A stretch of 64,000 nt of DNA from DASUPK01 sp963795665 (GTDB lineage Bacteria; Actinomycetota; Thermoleophilia; Solirubrobacterales; 70-9), in assembly GCA_963795665.1 (NCBI GenBank), contig CAWCIP010000005.1:62001-126000 (forward strand), read 5' to 3'. This document shows, piece by piece, positions 40,165-49,375 of the stretch; position 1 is the stretch's first letter, and each line of letters starts with the position of its first letter. A program made the translations under genes and the position numbers. The notes beneath the pieces are model-generated. The model was not told the DNA's origin and ran no database searches. It saw nothing but the letters and a program-made list of their open reading frames with translations.

Positions 40165-41774
40165 CCCGAGCTCGCAGACCCCTGAGCGGCGAGGACGGCT
40201 TCACGATGATCGCCGTGATCGGCGCGATCGCGTTGATCACGCTGCTGGTCACCGCCGCCGTGGCGGCGACCAACGGGGACATTCACCTGGTCAGGCGCGA
40301 TCTCAACAGCAAGCAGGCCTACGCAGCGGCGCAGGCGGGAATCGCCGACTACGAGTTCCACCTGAACAACGACGTGGGTTACTGGACCAGGTGCACGAAC
40401 CTGCCGGGACCGAACGCCGTCAACCAGGCCGGTGCCTCACCGCTGACGACCCGGCCCGTGCCCGGCGCGACGGATGGGTCCACCTATGCGATCGAGCTGC
40501 TACCGGCGACCGGCAAGTCGTCGTGTCTCACGAGCGATCCGGTGGGCACGATGCTCGAATCGAGCGGACCCAACATCGGAACCTTCCGGATCCGCGCCAC
40601 CGGATTCTCCGGCCCTACGAAGGCCTCCATCGTCGCCACTTTCAAACAGGCCACCTTCCTCGACTACGTCTACTTCACCCAGCTCGAGACCTCCGACCCA
40701 GTCACCTACGGCTTCCCGAATCCGTCGGCTGCTCTCGATGGTGCCAACTCGCAGTGCACCAAGTTCCGGCGGGACGGCAGGGAGAGCTCGCCGATCCCGG
40801 GAACCAACAATCAGTTCTGCGATCAGATCGTCTTCGTCGGGGCGGACAACATCAAAGGGCCCCTGCACACCAATGACGACCTGAAGATTTGCGGCAAGCC
40901 GACCTTCGGCCGCTCGGCGACCGATATCACCGAGGTGAGCGCGCCACCGGTCGGCTGGTCCGGCTCCTCCTCCTGCTCAGGGAACCAGCCGACCTTCAAC
41001 GGCCCGTTCGTGACCAACGCGCCCGTGCTCACCCCGCCGCCGACCAACTACGCGCTGAAGTCGATCGCGGGCCCAAACAACACCTACACGGGGCAGACCG
41101 AGATCACCCTGAGCGGCGGAAACATGCAGATCAATGGCGGTGCATCCGTCCCGATTCCCTCGGATGGGGTCGTCTACGTGCAGAACGGAACCTGCACCGG
41201 GAGTTACTCGCCCTTCACAGCTACGTACCCGGCTTCGTCGGGGTGCGGGAACGCGATCGTGCACTCGAGCAGCGCGTACACGGGGCAGCTCACCATCGCC
41301 GCCGAGAACGACGTGATCATCGACGGTGACATCAAGCGCGCCAGTGGCAGCGGCGGGCTGCTGGGCCTGCTGGCAAACAACTTCGTTCGAGTCAAGCATC
41401 CGATCTGCCCCTCGGCGAACCCTGGGTGCACAAATGGGAGCACTACGTCTGAGACCGCCAAGGGACAATGCAACAGCGGCACCAACGGAACTGGGTCGCA
41501 GCCGAGTCCGACCATCGACGCCGCGATCCTGGCGATCGCTCACTCCTTCATCGTCGACCACTACGACTGCGGGGCAAGCCTTGGGACCCTGACCGTCAAC
41601 GGCGCGATCTCGCAGAAGTTCCGCGGGGCGGTGGGGACCATCTCAAACGGCAGCGTAAATACCGGCTACTCCAAGAGCTACAACTACGACGACCGGCTGC
41701 GCTACCAGGAGCCCCCGTCCTTCTTCGACCCGGTGCAGTCAGCCTGGCACGTCCAGCGAGAGACCCTGGGGTAG
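40155..41774 (+). CDS. Large minor pilin-like protein (PilX-like)
   Basis: The 539 residues carry the site GEDG|FTMIAVIGAIALITLLVTA; Glu at +5 is replaced (FTMIA), as tolerated in GspK/PilX-type tip proteins. The segment SKQAYAAAQAGIADYEFHLN resembles the conserved PilX/GspK stretch. A long extracellular region with many Cys (at least ten) and Gly/Ser/Asn repeats follows and ends near FFDPVQSAWHVQRETLG. The C-terminal half probably folds as beta-solenoid-like repeats. It may cap the pilus; ligand unknown. Confidence 0.78.
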   Translation: MQLTRARRPLSGEDGFTMIAVIGAIALITLLVTAAVAATNGDIHLVRRDLNSKQAYAAAQAGIADYEFHLNNDVGYWTRCTNLPGPNAVNQAGASPLTTRPVPGATDGSTYAIELLPATGKSSCLTSDPVGTMLESSGPNIGTFRIRATGFSGPTKASIVATFKQATFLDYVYFTQLETSDPVTYGFPNPSAALDGANSQCTKFRRDGRESSPIPGTNNQFCDQIVFVGADNIKGPLHTNDDLKICGKPTFGRSATDITEVSAPPVGWSGSSSCSGNQPTFNGPFVTNAPVLTPPPTNYALKSIAGPNNTYTGQTEITLSGGNMQINGGASVPIPSDGVVYVQNGTCTGSYSPFTATYPASSGCGNAIVHSSSAYTGQLTIAAENDVIIDGDIKRASGSGGLLGLLANNFVRVKHPICPSANPGCTNGSTTSETAKGQCNSGTNGTGSQPSPTIDAAILAIAHSFIVDHYDCGASLGTLTVNGAISQKFRGAVGTISNGSVNTGYSKSYNYDDRLRYQEPPSFFDPVQSAWHVQRETLG

Positions 41775-41778
41775 CGCG

Positions 41779-42537
41779 ATGTTTCCGATCGCATCCTTGG
41801 CGTTCGTCGGCGGCATCGTGACCGGCAGCTTCGTCGGCCTGGTCGCCCATCGGCTTCCCCGCGGCAGGTCGATCGTCGGGCCCAGATCCGTATGCGACTC
41901 CTGCGACGCCACGATCGCGGCCTACGACAACGTCCCGGTGGTCTCCTGGCTGCTCCTGCGCGGGCATTGTCGCAACTGCGGTGCGCGAATCCCCTTGCGT
42001 TATCCGCTCATCGAGCTGGCGGTGGGTGCGGCGTTCGCGGCGACGGCGGTCGTCCTGCGCGGCGACCCGGCTCAGCTCGCTCTCGGACTCGTCTTCGTGG
42101 CGATGCTTGCCGCGATCACACTCACCGACCTCGAGCGGCACATCATCCCCAACTCGATCCTGCTGGCCGGCGCGGTCGCGGGCCTCGTCCTCACAGCCGC
42201 GACCGATCCGGCAAGCCTGCCTGAGCGTGGAATCGCCGCCGTTGGAGCGGGTGGCCTGCTGCTGGCGATCGGGCTCGCGTATCCACGTGGCATGGGCATG
42301 GGCGACGTCAAGTTGGCCGCAGTCATGGGTCTCTACCTGGGGAGCGCCGTGGCACCGGCATTGCTCGTTGGGGTCTTCTGCGGCGCGCTGGTGGGACTGG
42401 CGATCATGCTCGCCCGCGGCTCCGAGGCTCGCAAGCTGGCGGTCCCCTTCGGCCCGTTTCTGGCCCTCGGAGGGGTGGTCGGGCTCCTGGCGGGTGATCA
42501 GGTGATCGATTGGTACCTGAACGCCTTCGTTCGGTAG
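41779..42537 (+). CDS. pilD: Prepilin peptidase / N-methyltransferase PilD
   Basis: Membrane aspartyl protease that cleaves and N-methylates prepilins. The 252 residues have an N-terminal helix with GGIVTGSFVGLVAHRLPRG, the zinc-binding cytoplasmic loop CDSCDA...CRNCGARI (about residues 40 and 65), and catalytic Asp residues in TDLERHIIPN (about 116) and GMGMGDVKLAAVMGLYLG (about 174). Seven or eight TM helices. It lies 4 nt after the large minor pilin. One enzyme can serve all pilins here and perhaps the TVEW-type protein at 16238. Confidence 0.9.
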   Translation: MFPIASLAFVGGIVTGSFVGLVAHRLPRGRSIVGPRSVCDSCDATIAAYDNVPVVSWLLLRGHCRNCGARIPLRYPLIELAVGAAFAATAVVLRGDPAQLALGLVFVAMLAAITLTDLERHIIPNSILLAGAVAGLVLTAATDPASLPERGIAAVGAGGLLLAIGLAYPRGMGMGDVKLAAVMGLYLGSAVAPALLVGVFCGALVGLAIMLARGSEARKLAVPFGPFLALGGVVGLLAGDQVIDWYLNAFVR

Positions 42538-42615
42538 CCGCGTCTCATCAGTCTTGGGTATGGCGCAATCGTGCTTGGCAGCCGATGGGAGAGGAGACGC
42601 AGGACCGATCGCCTA

Positions 42616-43677
42616 ATGCTCTCTGTGAAGAAGACGACATCCCTGGTTGGGCTCGACATCGAGTCGGGCAGCATCGCCGCGACCGAGGTGCAGCCCAACG
42701 GCGGCGCCGTCGGGCGCACCGCCATCGTGCCCCTGGAGCCAGGGGTGATCCGTGAGGGGGACATCGCGGACGGGGACGCGCTCTCGGAGGCCCTCAAGGA
42801 TGCCTTCAGCCGCCACAAGCTGAGCAGGACCGTTCGCCTCGGGATCGCGAATCAGCGCGTCGTCGTCCGCACCCTCGAGCTCCCCCTGATCGAGGATCCC
42901 GGCGAGCTCGATTCCGCCATTCGGTTCCGAGCCCAGGACGCCATCCCGATGCCGCTGGATCAGGCGATCCTGGATCACCGCGTGATCGGAAAGCGTGATG
43001 GCCCCGACGGCAACCGCATGATGGACGTCCTCGCGGTCGCCGCCCGCCGCGACATGGTCCACTCGCTGCTGCAGGCCATGCGCAAGGCCGGTCTGAGCCC
43101 CGCCGGGATCGACCTGGCGGCGTTCGGAATGATCAGGGCGCTCGGTGGGTCGGGCGCCGCACAGCAGGAGCTCGGCGACGCGCCGCTGCCCGCAACGCTC
43201 TTCTGCCATCTCGGCGACATCACGAACCTGGCGGTGGCGCGTGGCGGCGAGTGCCTCTTCACCCGCGTCAGCTTGTTCGGTGTCGAGACCATCGCCGAAA
43301 AGCTGGCGTCCCGCAAGGACATTTCGATCGACGACGCGAGGGAATCCCTGATGGAGGTCGGCCTCGAGGAGGACCTCGACCTGTTCGGGGCGGAGGACGG
43401 AGTGGACGCAACACGGGAGGTCCTCGAGGAGGGAGCTACCAAGCTGATCGAGGAGCTCCGCATGTCGATGGACTTCTATGGCGCCCAGGAGGGCGTCACG
43501 CCGGTCGAGCGGGTGGTCCTCTGCGGTTCCGGCAGCACCATCCCTGGGCTCCCGCAGCGCATCCAGACGGGCCTTGGGCTCGGCATCTCGTTCGAGCTTC
43601 CGCAGGCCCTCTCTCATCTCGACCAGGAGGATGCCGCCCGGCTGACGGTGTCCTACGGACTGGCCGTCGAGGAGTGA
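42616..43677 (+). CDS. pilM: Type IV pilus assembly protein PilM (actin-like ATPase)
   Basis: Cytoplasmic FtsA-like protein that links PilN to the motor. From ATG 42616 it has 353 residues. The actin-fold start VGLDIESGSIAATEVQPNGG, the second phosphate loop HLGDITNLAVARGGECLFT, the sugar-pocket motif VVLCGSGSTIPGLPQRIQ and the final SYGLAVEE are visible. An earlier in-frame GTG (42571) would add 15 basic residues that look untranslated; neither start has a strong ribosome site. It starts the pilM-pilN-pilO part of the locus. Confidence 0.85.
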   Translation: MLSVKKTTSLVGLDIESGSIAATEVQPNGGAVGRTAIVPLEPGVIREGDIADGDALSEALKDAFSRHKLSRTVRLGIANQRVVVRTLELPLIEDPGELDSAIRFRAQDAIPMPLDQAILDHRVIGKRDGPDGNRMMDVLAVAARRDMVHSLLQAMRKAGLSPAGIDLAAFGMIRALGGSGAAQQELGDAPLPATLFCHLGDITNLAVARGGECLFTRVSLFGVETIAEKLASRKDISIDDARESLMEVGLEEDLDLFGAEDGVDATREVLEEGATKLIEELRMSMDFYGAQEGVTPVERVVLCGSGSTIPGLPQRIQTGLGLGISFELPQALSHLDQEDAARLTVSYGLAVEE

Positions 43678-43683
43678 GCTGAG

Positions 43684-44466
43684 GTGCGCCCGGTCAACCT
43701 GATTCCAAGCGACGAGCGCCGTGGCGACCGGACGGCGATGCGGACTGGCGCGTTCTCCTACGTCCTGATCGCCGCGCTCAGCCTCGCGCTGCTCGCGGTG
43801 ATCGGCCTCGCCTTCACCAGCAAGCAAGTCTCCGATCGCAAATCCGAGGTTGCACAGCTGGAGCAGGAAAAGGCGCAGGCGACGGCCAAGGCTCAGAGCT
43901 TGCAGGCCTTCACGGCCTTCCGGGCCGCCCAGGAGTCACGCGCCGGCACCGTCTCCAGCCTGGCTCAGAGCCGCTTCGATTGGCAGCGGGTCCTCAACGA
44001 ACTGGCGCGCGTGATTCCCGCGAACGTCTGGCTGGTACAGCTCGCCGGGACGGTGGACCCTTCGGTGTCGCTCGACGGCGCCCCCGATATCCAGACTCGC
44101 AGCAGCGTGTCCGGGCCCGCGCTCGAGATTGTGGGCTGCGCGCCCGACCAGGACGCGGTTGCGGGTCTTATCTCGAACCTCGAGGAGATCGACGGCGTGA
44201 CGCGCGTCGGTGTGGATTCGTCGGAGCGGCCATCTTCGGATAGCACGGGAGGGTCATCCTCCGCGTCCTCGGACTCGGCTCAGGGCTCGACCGACGACTG
44301 CCGGACCCGAGACTTCATCACCCAGTTCAAGCTGTTGGTGGCGTTCGACGCCGTGCCGGCTCCATCGACGGCAAGTGCCGCTCCATCCGTCCCGCCGGGC
44401 GTCTCGACGCCCGGTGGATCGCAACTCGCCTCGCAGTCCACTCCGACCTCGTCTGCTGGAGAATGA
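43684..44466 (+). CDS. pilN: Type IV pilus assembly protein PilN
   Basis: The 260 residues begin MRPVNLIPSDERRGDR, the conserved PilN peptide that docks on PilM. A TM helix (about 28-46), a coiled-coil stretch (about 48-80) and the ferredoxin-like fold WQRVLNELARVIPANVWLVQLAG with EIVGCAPDQDAVAGLISNLE follow. The C-terminus adds an unusual 60-residue Ser/Thr/Pro tail. It begins 6 nt after pilM. Confidence 0.83.
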   Translation: MRPVNLIPSDERRGDRTAMRTGAFSYVLIAALSLALLAVIGLAFTSKQVSDRKSEVAQLEQEKAQATAKAQSLQAFTAFRAAQESRAGTVSSLAQSRFDWQRVLNELARVIPANVWLVQLAGTVDPSVSLDGAPDIQTRSSVSGPALEIVGCAPDQDAVAGLISNLEEIDGVTRVGVDSSERPSSDSTGGSSSASSDSAQGSTDDCRTRDFITQFKLLVAFDAVPAPSTASAAPSVPPGVSTPGGSQLASQSTPTSSAGE

Positions 44467-44467
44467 G

Positions 44468-45340
44468 ATGAAGGCGAGTGACCGAACGATCATCTTGGGT
44501 GTGGTTGTCGCAGGCCTCGCGATTGCCTTCTACCTCCTCGCCCTGGGCCCGAAGCGCGACAAGGCAAGCGAGCTCAGTAGTCAGATCAGTGACCTGCACG
44601 CCTCGATCTCTGAGGCGCAGCAGCAGGCGAGCTACGGCCAGCAGGCGCGCCAGGACTTCCCCCGCTACTACGGACGGATGGTCGTCCTAGGAAAGGCCGT
44701 GCCCGCCCAGTCAGACACGGCGTCGATGCTCGTCGAGCTCAATTCGATCGCCGATCACTCGAAGATGGACTTCCGTGCGATTTCGCTTAGTCAGGCCGCG
44801 ACCGGAACGGGCACCTCGTCGAGCTCGGCTCCGACGAGCACGCCGGCAACGCCGAGCAGCACCCCGACTACCCCGAGCGCATCTACCACGTCCAGCTCTA
44901 CGACCGCCTCGGCATCGTCCGGGAGCTCGACTGGGACTGCGGCTACGCCCTCTGCCAGCCTGGTGCCGGCGACCGAGGCTTCCGCCGCGAACCTGCCCAT
45001 TGGAGCGGTGGTGGGGTCGGCCGGTCTGCCGACGCTCCCGTACAGCCTCGCCCTGCAAGGCAATTTCTTCGATGTGGCCAACTTCATCGGGGGTCTGGAC
45101 GGGTTGGTCAGGCCCGTCGACGACGGTGCCCAGCTCTCGCCAAACGGGCGGCTGTTCACCGTCAACGGTTTTGCGCTGAAGCTGGGAGGGCCGGGATCAT
45201 CCGGCAAGCTCGATGCCACCTTCTCGGTCACCACCTATGTGACCGGGGACCAGGGACTCACCGCCGGAGCCAGCCCAAGCGGGCCGGCCAGCCCGGCTAC
45301 GCCCCAGGCCCAACCCGCGAGCGCGGCGGTGGGCGAATGA
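44468..45340 (+). CDS. pilO: Type IV pilus assembly protein PilO-like
   Basis: The 290 residues have a TM helix (about 7-24, IILGVVVAGLAIAFYLLALG), a coiled coil (about 28-55), then MVVLGKAVPAQSDTASMLVELNSIAD, typical of PilO. A 75-residue Ser/Thr/Pro spacer interrupts the ferredoxin-like fold before LPYSLALQGNFFDVANFIGGL, and the chain ends in an Ala/Pro-rich tail. The spacer is longer than in standard PilO. GGAGAATGAG lies just before the ATG. Confidence 0.83.
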   Translation: MKASDRTIILGVVVAGLAIAFYLLALGPKRDKASELSSQISDLHASISEAQQQASYGQQARQDFPRYYGRMVVLGKAVPAQSDTASMLVELNSIADHSKMDFRAISLSQAATGTGTSSSSAPTSTPATPSSTPTTPSASTTSSSTTASASSGSSTGTAATPSASLVPATEASAANLPIGAVVGSAGLPTLPYSLALQGNFFDVANFIGGLDGLVRPVDDGAQLSPNGRLFTVNGFALKLGGPGSSGKLDATFSVTTYVTGDQGLTAGASPSGPASPATPQAQPASAAVGE

Positions 45341-46116
45341 AGCCCTGGAAGGTGCAGAAGTTCGTCGGGGACGTGATCTACGACCTGCGCAGCCGCAACC
45401 TGCTACCGGTGGTCGTGGCGCTGCTTGTCGGGGTCGTCGCCGTCCCGGTGCTCATCTCGAAATCGAGCTCGGGTAACGCATCCAGCCCGATCGCTCTCAG
45501 CGCCCAGACCGCGCAGAGCCCGCCCGAAGGGCAGAGCGCAGTTGTCGGATACCACCCCGGGATTCGCAACTTCAAGCAGCGGCTGAATGACCTCTCGTCG
45601 AAGGACCCCTTCAAACAGCAGTTCACGGCGGCCGCGACGGCGCCCGCCCTGGATCAGGGAACAAGTACGAGCGTCAGTGGGGGCAGCTCGAGCACGACCG
45701 TGGGCTCCACTGGGTCCGGTGGCACCGGCGGCAGTGGAGGCAATGGATCGGGCAACAGCAAGGGCAAGACCAAGGTCAAGACCGAGACCCAGACCTACGT
45801 CTACGAGACCGACGTCCTGGTCGGCGAGTCCGGAGGCGCGCTCACTCCCCTCAGCCGCATTCCGCAGTTCACATTCCTGCCGGGGCCCGACAAGCCGGTG
45901 CTCGTCTACCTGGGCACCACCTCGGGTGGCACTCAGGCGCTCTTCTTGGTCTCCACCGACGTGAGCAGCGTCGGGGGGCAGGGGACCTGCTTCCCGACGG
46001 CCGACAAGTGCCAGCTGCTGGGGCTCAATCCGGGCCAGTCAGCCGACATGGCCTACACCCCCGACGGCAAGACCTACCACGTGCGGGTCGCCCAGATCAA
46101 GCGCTTCACAAAGTAA
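45337..46116 (+). CDS. Membrane-anchored protein in the PilP position of the pilus operon
   Basis: The 259 residues have a TM helix (about 23-41). A 'PGIRNFKQRLNDLSSKDPFKQQF' region like the DPF box that precedes the inner-domain interaction in PilP/GspC proteins follows. A Gly/Ser/Thr spacer comes next, then a C-terminal beta domain (VYETDVLVGESGGALTPLSR, PVLVYLGTTSGG, SVGGQGTCFPTADKCQLL). It overlaps pilO by 4 nt. Position and DPF motif support a PilP-like function, but there is no secretin (PilQ), as expected for a monoderm. Confidence 0.65.
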   Translation: MKPWKVQKFVGDVIYDLRSRNLLPVVVALLVGVVAVPVLISKSSSGNASSPIALSAQTAQSPPEGQSAVVGYHPGIRNFKQRLNDLSSKDPFKQQFTAAATAPALDQGTSTSVSGGSSSTTVGSTGSGGTGGSGGNGSGNSKGKTKVKTETQTYVYETDVLVGESGGALTPLSRIPQFTFLPGPDKPVLVYLGTTSGGTQALFLVSTDVSSVGGQGTCFPTADKCQLLGLNPGQSADMAYTPDGKTYHVRVAQIKRFTK

Positions 46117-46127
46117 AGCTTTGACGC

Positions 46128-46133
46128 TATTCT
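46128..46133 (+). promoter_or_regulatory. -10 element of the HxlR-type regulator gene
   Basis: TATTCT, 7 nt before the GTG at 46141. It separates this gene from the pilus operon 24 bp upstream. Confidence 0.45.
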
Positions 46134-46140
46134 GGGGTGC

Positions 46141-46479
46141 GTGTTCGACCCTGAATGTCCTGTCTGCCGGACGGCGGAGGTCATCTCCGGCAAGTGGACC
46201 CTCCTCATCATCCGCGACCTGGCGGACTCCTCGCTCCGGTTCTGTGAGCTGGAGCGCTCCCTGGAGGGAATCAGCCCCCGCACCCTCTCACTGCGCCTGA
46301 GGGCGCTCGAGGAGCACGGAATCGTCGAGCGCCGCACCTTCCCCGAGGTCCCGCCGCGCGTGACCTACCAGCTCACCGACAAGGGCGCCGCCCTCGTCCC
46401 GCTGATCGAGGACATGCGCACCTATGGCCGGCGATGGCTGCCGGTCGACGAGCGCGAGCCCGTCGGCGCCGCCGTTTAG
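46141..46479 (+). CDS. HxlR-family winged-helix transcriptional regulator
   Basis: DNA-binding regulator, 112 residues, a minimal HxlR domain. CPVCRTAEVISGKWTLLIIRDL (about residues 6-27) contains the N-terminal Cys common in redox- or aldehyde-responsive HxlR members. RFCELERSLEGISPRTLSLRLRALEEHGIVER is the helix-turn-helix with recognition helix, and YQLTDKGAALVPLI the wing. The target is unknown; it may act on itself or the adjacent gene. Confidence 0.85.
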   Translation: MFDPECPVCRTAEVISGKWTLLIIRDLADSSLRFCELERSLEGISPRTLSLRLRALEEHGIVERRTFPEVPPRVTYQLTDKGAALVPLIEDMRTYGRRWLPVDEREPVGAAV

Positions 46480-46536
46480 CTGCAAGCGCCCATTCACGTG
46501 CAGGAACGCCCTCGCCTGCGGGCGAATCCGACTTGC

Positions 46537-48229
46537 GTGACGACACTTGAGAGCACGACCGAGAGACTCGAGGAGGCGCTGAGGCGCCTCGCCGTCGAGG
46601 CCGCCGACCTGTTCGAGGAGATGCTGGCGGCCGGGGCGGAGATGCCATTCGATCTAGAGCCCACCGACGACGGGCCGCTGCCGATGTACTCCTACGCCCC
46701 GATGACGGGGCAGTTCATCGAGCGGCATCTGGCCGAGCTGCGGCGCCTCGAGGCCTTCGTCGAGGTCCGCGAGATTGCCGGCGAGGAGGGGGCGATCGGC
46801 TTCCTGGTCGGGCTCTGGGAGGGGAAGACCGAGTTCGCCGTGGCGGGCGACCGGCTCCGCGGAGCCATCGACGCAGTGATCTCGACGATCTCCTCCGACT
46901 CCGACGAGGCGACGCCCGCCGGCGAGGTGATCGTGCCGCTGGTCGGCTTCCACATGCCCAAGGACGAGATCGAGCTCGACGGGGTGCGAATCGTGCGCGC
47001 CGACCTGGTCGAGGACGCGCCGCTCGACGCGGTCGACGCGACGCGATCGGGCGGCCGTGGGAAGCCCGGCTTTCTCGCCTGCCTGAGCTGCGGGCTGGCG
47101 GCGGTTGCGCCCGCGGCGGTCGTCGCGGATGACTTGAGGCGCGCGCTGCGCACCATGAGGCTGTTCAGGCCCGGCGCCGTCGGGCTTGCCGCCCACGGGT
47201 GGGCGAAGCGCAGCGGTGGCTGGGAGCGCTTCGGCACCGGGGCGAGCCGCCCGCGCCAGGGCGGATACCGCCTGACCGGCAACGAGGTCGGCGACCTGGA
47301 GAGCTTCGCGCGGACCCTGAACGAGCGCGGCTCGAGGATGCCGTCGCTCGACTGGGCCGCGTCCCGCTTCGAGCTGGGCGCCGAGCGCGGATCGCTGATC
47401 GAGGCGCTGAGCGACTATCTGCTCGCCCTCCGCGGCATGCTCGAGGGCGGGGGGGCGGCGAGGACGACGCTGTCGGCCCGCGTCGCAGCGCTTGCCTGCG
47501 AGCCATACGAGCGCGAGCAGGGCCGGGTCACGGTCGAGCGCGCGCTTGCGATCGAGCGAAAGCTGATGAGCGGAGGGCGCTACCGGCCGGTGGCCGGGGC
47601 CTCGCCGCTGGACGTGATCGCGGAGCTCGAGGAGCTCCTGCGACGCCTGCTCAAGGGACTTGCCACCGGAGAGCTGGGAGGAGACCTGCGCGCCGCCGCG
47701 GATGATGTCCTGCTCTCCGAGGGTCTTTCCGCCACGCACGTGGAGACGCCGGGGATGGGGGAGACCGCCGAGTGGCGCCTCCCCGACCCGACGCCCGACG
47801 AGTCGCTGGATCTCTCGGCGATCTCGGACGGCAACCTCGGCGACGAGGAAATCTCCGTTCACAGAGCCGAAAACGCCGATGAGTCGGAAACGAACGAATT
47901 GGGCGATTTGTCCGTCCGCGGCGCCGAGGAGGATCGGCAACCGACGACGAGGATCGTCGTCGATGACGTCGAACTACCGGACCTAATGTCGACCGAGGGC
48001 GACCATCGCGCTCCGACCCGGCCCCCAAACGGGGATCGTGCGGATTGGTTCAGCGCCGGCGACGGCGAGCCCGAGTGGCCTGCCTTCGCGAGGCCCAGGC
48101 GCAAGGACCACGCGGACCACGGCGGATCGCGAGCCGTCGAAGGACCGCGTCCGCTACCTCTTCCCGGTGCCGGACGCCACGGACTGGAGCGTCGGCGAGC
48201 TCCGGTACGAGCGCAAGCGCAGCGGCTGA
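46537..48229 (+). CDS. Conserved protein of unknown function (apparent frameshift near its 3' end)
   Basis: About 560 residues when repaired. The first 400 are alpha-helical and rich in Ala/Leu/Glu (LEEALRRLAVEAADLFEEML, SLIEALSDYLLALRGMLEGG). A Cys-containing middle (PGFLACLSCGLAAVAPAAVV) and an acidic C-terminal linker follow. As written the frame continues to 48300, overlapping the next gene by 71 nt with poor codon use. Shifting by one base at 48119-48125 gives a GC3-rich ending, DRVRYLFPVPDATDWSVGELR, whose stop at 48229 abuts the convergent stop. The start GTG 46537 gives a natural helix start; GTG 46498 is possible. I recognise no family. Confidence 0.55.
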
Positions 48230-49375
48230 CTAAGCCGCTCCAGAAGCCGCGAGAGCCTCGCGCTGCTCCTCGGTCGCGAACAGGTAGCGATCGATCTTGA
48301 GCAGGGCGTCGAGGTCGTGGACGTCCTCGTCGAGGTAGGGGACGCGGATCACCGCCTTCGGCTTCAGCTCGCGCTCCAGGTGCCGGACGTTGCGAGCGTC
48401 ACGCTGCGCGAGCGCCTGATAGTCGGCGAAGTTCTGGGCGACCCGTTCAGCCAGCTCCTCGTCCAGGAGCCCGTTTAGGTCGGCCTCGGCGGCCCCCTCG
48501 GCCTCCTCGTCGGCCTCGTAATGGACCTTGTTGACGATCACCCCGCCGACGGGCAGATTCGCCTCGACCAGCTTGCGGTGGAAGTAGACGGCCTCGTCGA
48601 TCGGCTCGCCCTGGGGGCCGCAGACGACGACGAAGGTGGTGGCCGGGTCGGCGAGGAGCTCGGAGACGCGCTTGGCGCGCTCGCGGAAGCCGTCGACCAT
48701 CCCGCTGAACGCCTGGAAGAACTCGCTCAGATCGGTGAGCAGGTCGAGGCCGGTGACCCGCTTGAGGACGCCGAAGATCATCGAGCTGCCGCGCCCGACG
48801 ACCCGTGTCGCGATCCCTGTCGGCTTCATGAACATCTGCATGCCGCGGCCCTCGATGAACTGCGTGAGCCGCTTCGGCGCGTCGAGGAAGTCGAGCGCGT
48901 TCCGCGAGGGGGGCGTATCGAGGACCAGGAAGTCGTAGCGGCCCTCCTGGTGGATCTCGAAGAGCTTCTCCATCGCCATGTACTCCTGGGAGCCCGCCAG
49001 GGCGTTGGAGAGCTGCCTGTAGATGCGGTTCTGGAGGATCCGGTCGCGCGTCTCGGCGTCGGGGGCGTGCTTGCGCACGAGCTCGTCGAAGGTCGCCTTC
49101 GCGTCGAGCATCATCGCCCAGAGCTCGCCGCGCATCTCGATGCCGGCGCGCTCGAAGAGCTTGGGGTCCACGCGACTGGGCGTGTTCTCGAGCTCATTCA
49201 GCCCCAGCGAGTCGGCGAGGCGCTTGGCGGGGTCGATCGTCAGCACGCACACCTTCTGGCCGCGCGCGGCGAGCCCGGCGGCCAGCGCGGCCGAGGTCGT
49301 CGTCTTGCCGACGCCGCCGGATCCGGCGCAGATGCAGATGCCGCGGCCGTCTGTGATGTCGGTGATGGTGGGCAT
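48230..49375 (-). CDS. Get3/ArsA-like ATPase, distal gene of pair
   Basis: P-loop ATPase of the ArsA/Get3 family. The 381 residues have the deviant Walker A GSGGVGKTTTSAALA (about residues 19-33), VCVLTIDPAKRLADSLGL (switch I), LVLDTPPSRNALDFLDAP (switch II) and FVVVCGPQGEPIDEAVYFHR. A hydrophobic mid-region (FMKPTGIATRVVGRGSSMIFG) could be a membrane- or client-binding groove. Its start overlaps the stop of the partner gene by one base. Such pairs occur in mycobacteria (Rv3679-Rv3680) and form a hetero-complex. The metal-site cysteines of arsenite pumps are not evident, and arsenic genes are absent. Confidence 0.85.
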   Translation of the reverse strand: MPTITDITDGRGICICAGSGGVGKTTTSAALAAGLAARGQKVCVLTIDPAKRLADSLGLNELENTPSRVDPKLFERAGIEMRGELWAMMLDAKATFDELVRKHAPDAETRDRILQNRIYRQLSNALAGSQEYMAMEKLFEIHQEGRYDFLVLDTPPSRNALDFLDAPKRLTQFIEGRGMQMFMKPTGIATRVVGRGSSMIFGVLKRVTGLDLLTDLSEFFQAFSGMVDGFRERAKRVSELLADPATTFVVVCGPQGEPIDEAVYFHRKLVEANLPVGGVIVNKVHYEADEEAEGAAEADLNGLLDEELAERVAQNFADYQALAQRDARNVRHLERELKPKAVIRVPYLDEDVHDLDALLKIDRYLFATEEQREALAASGAA

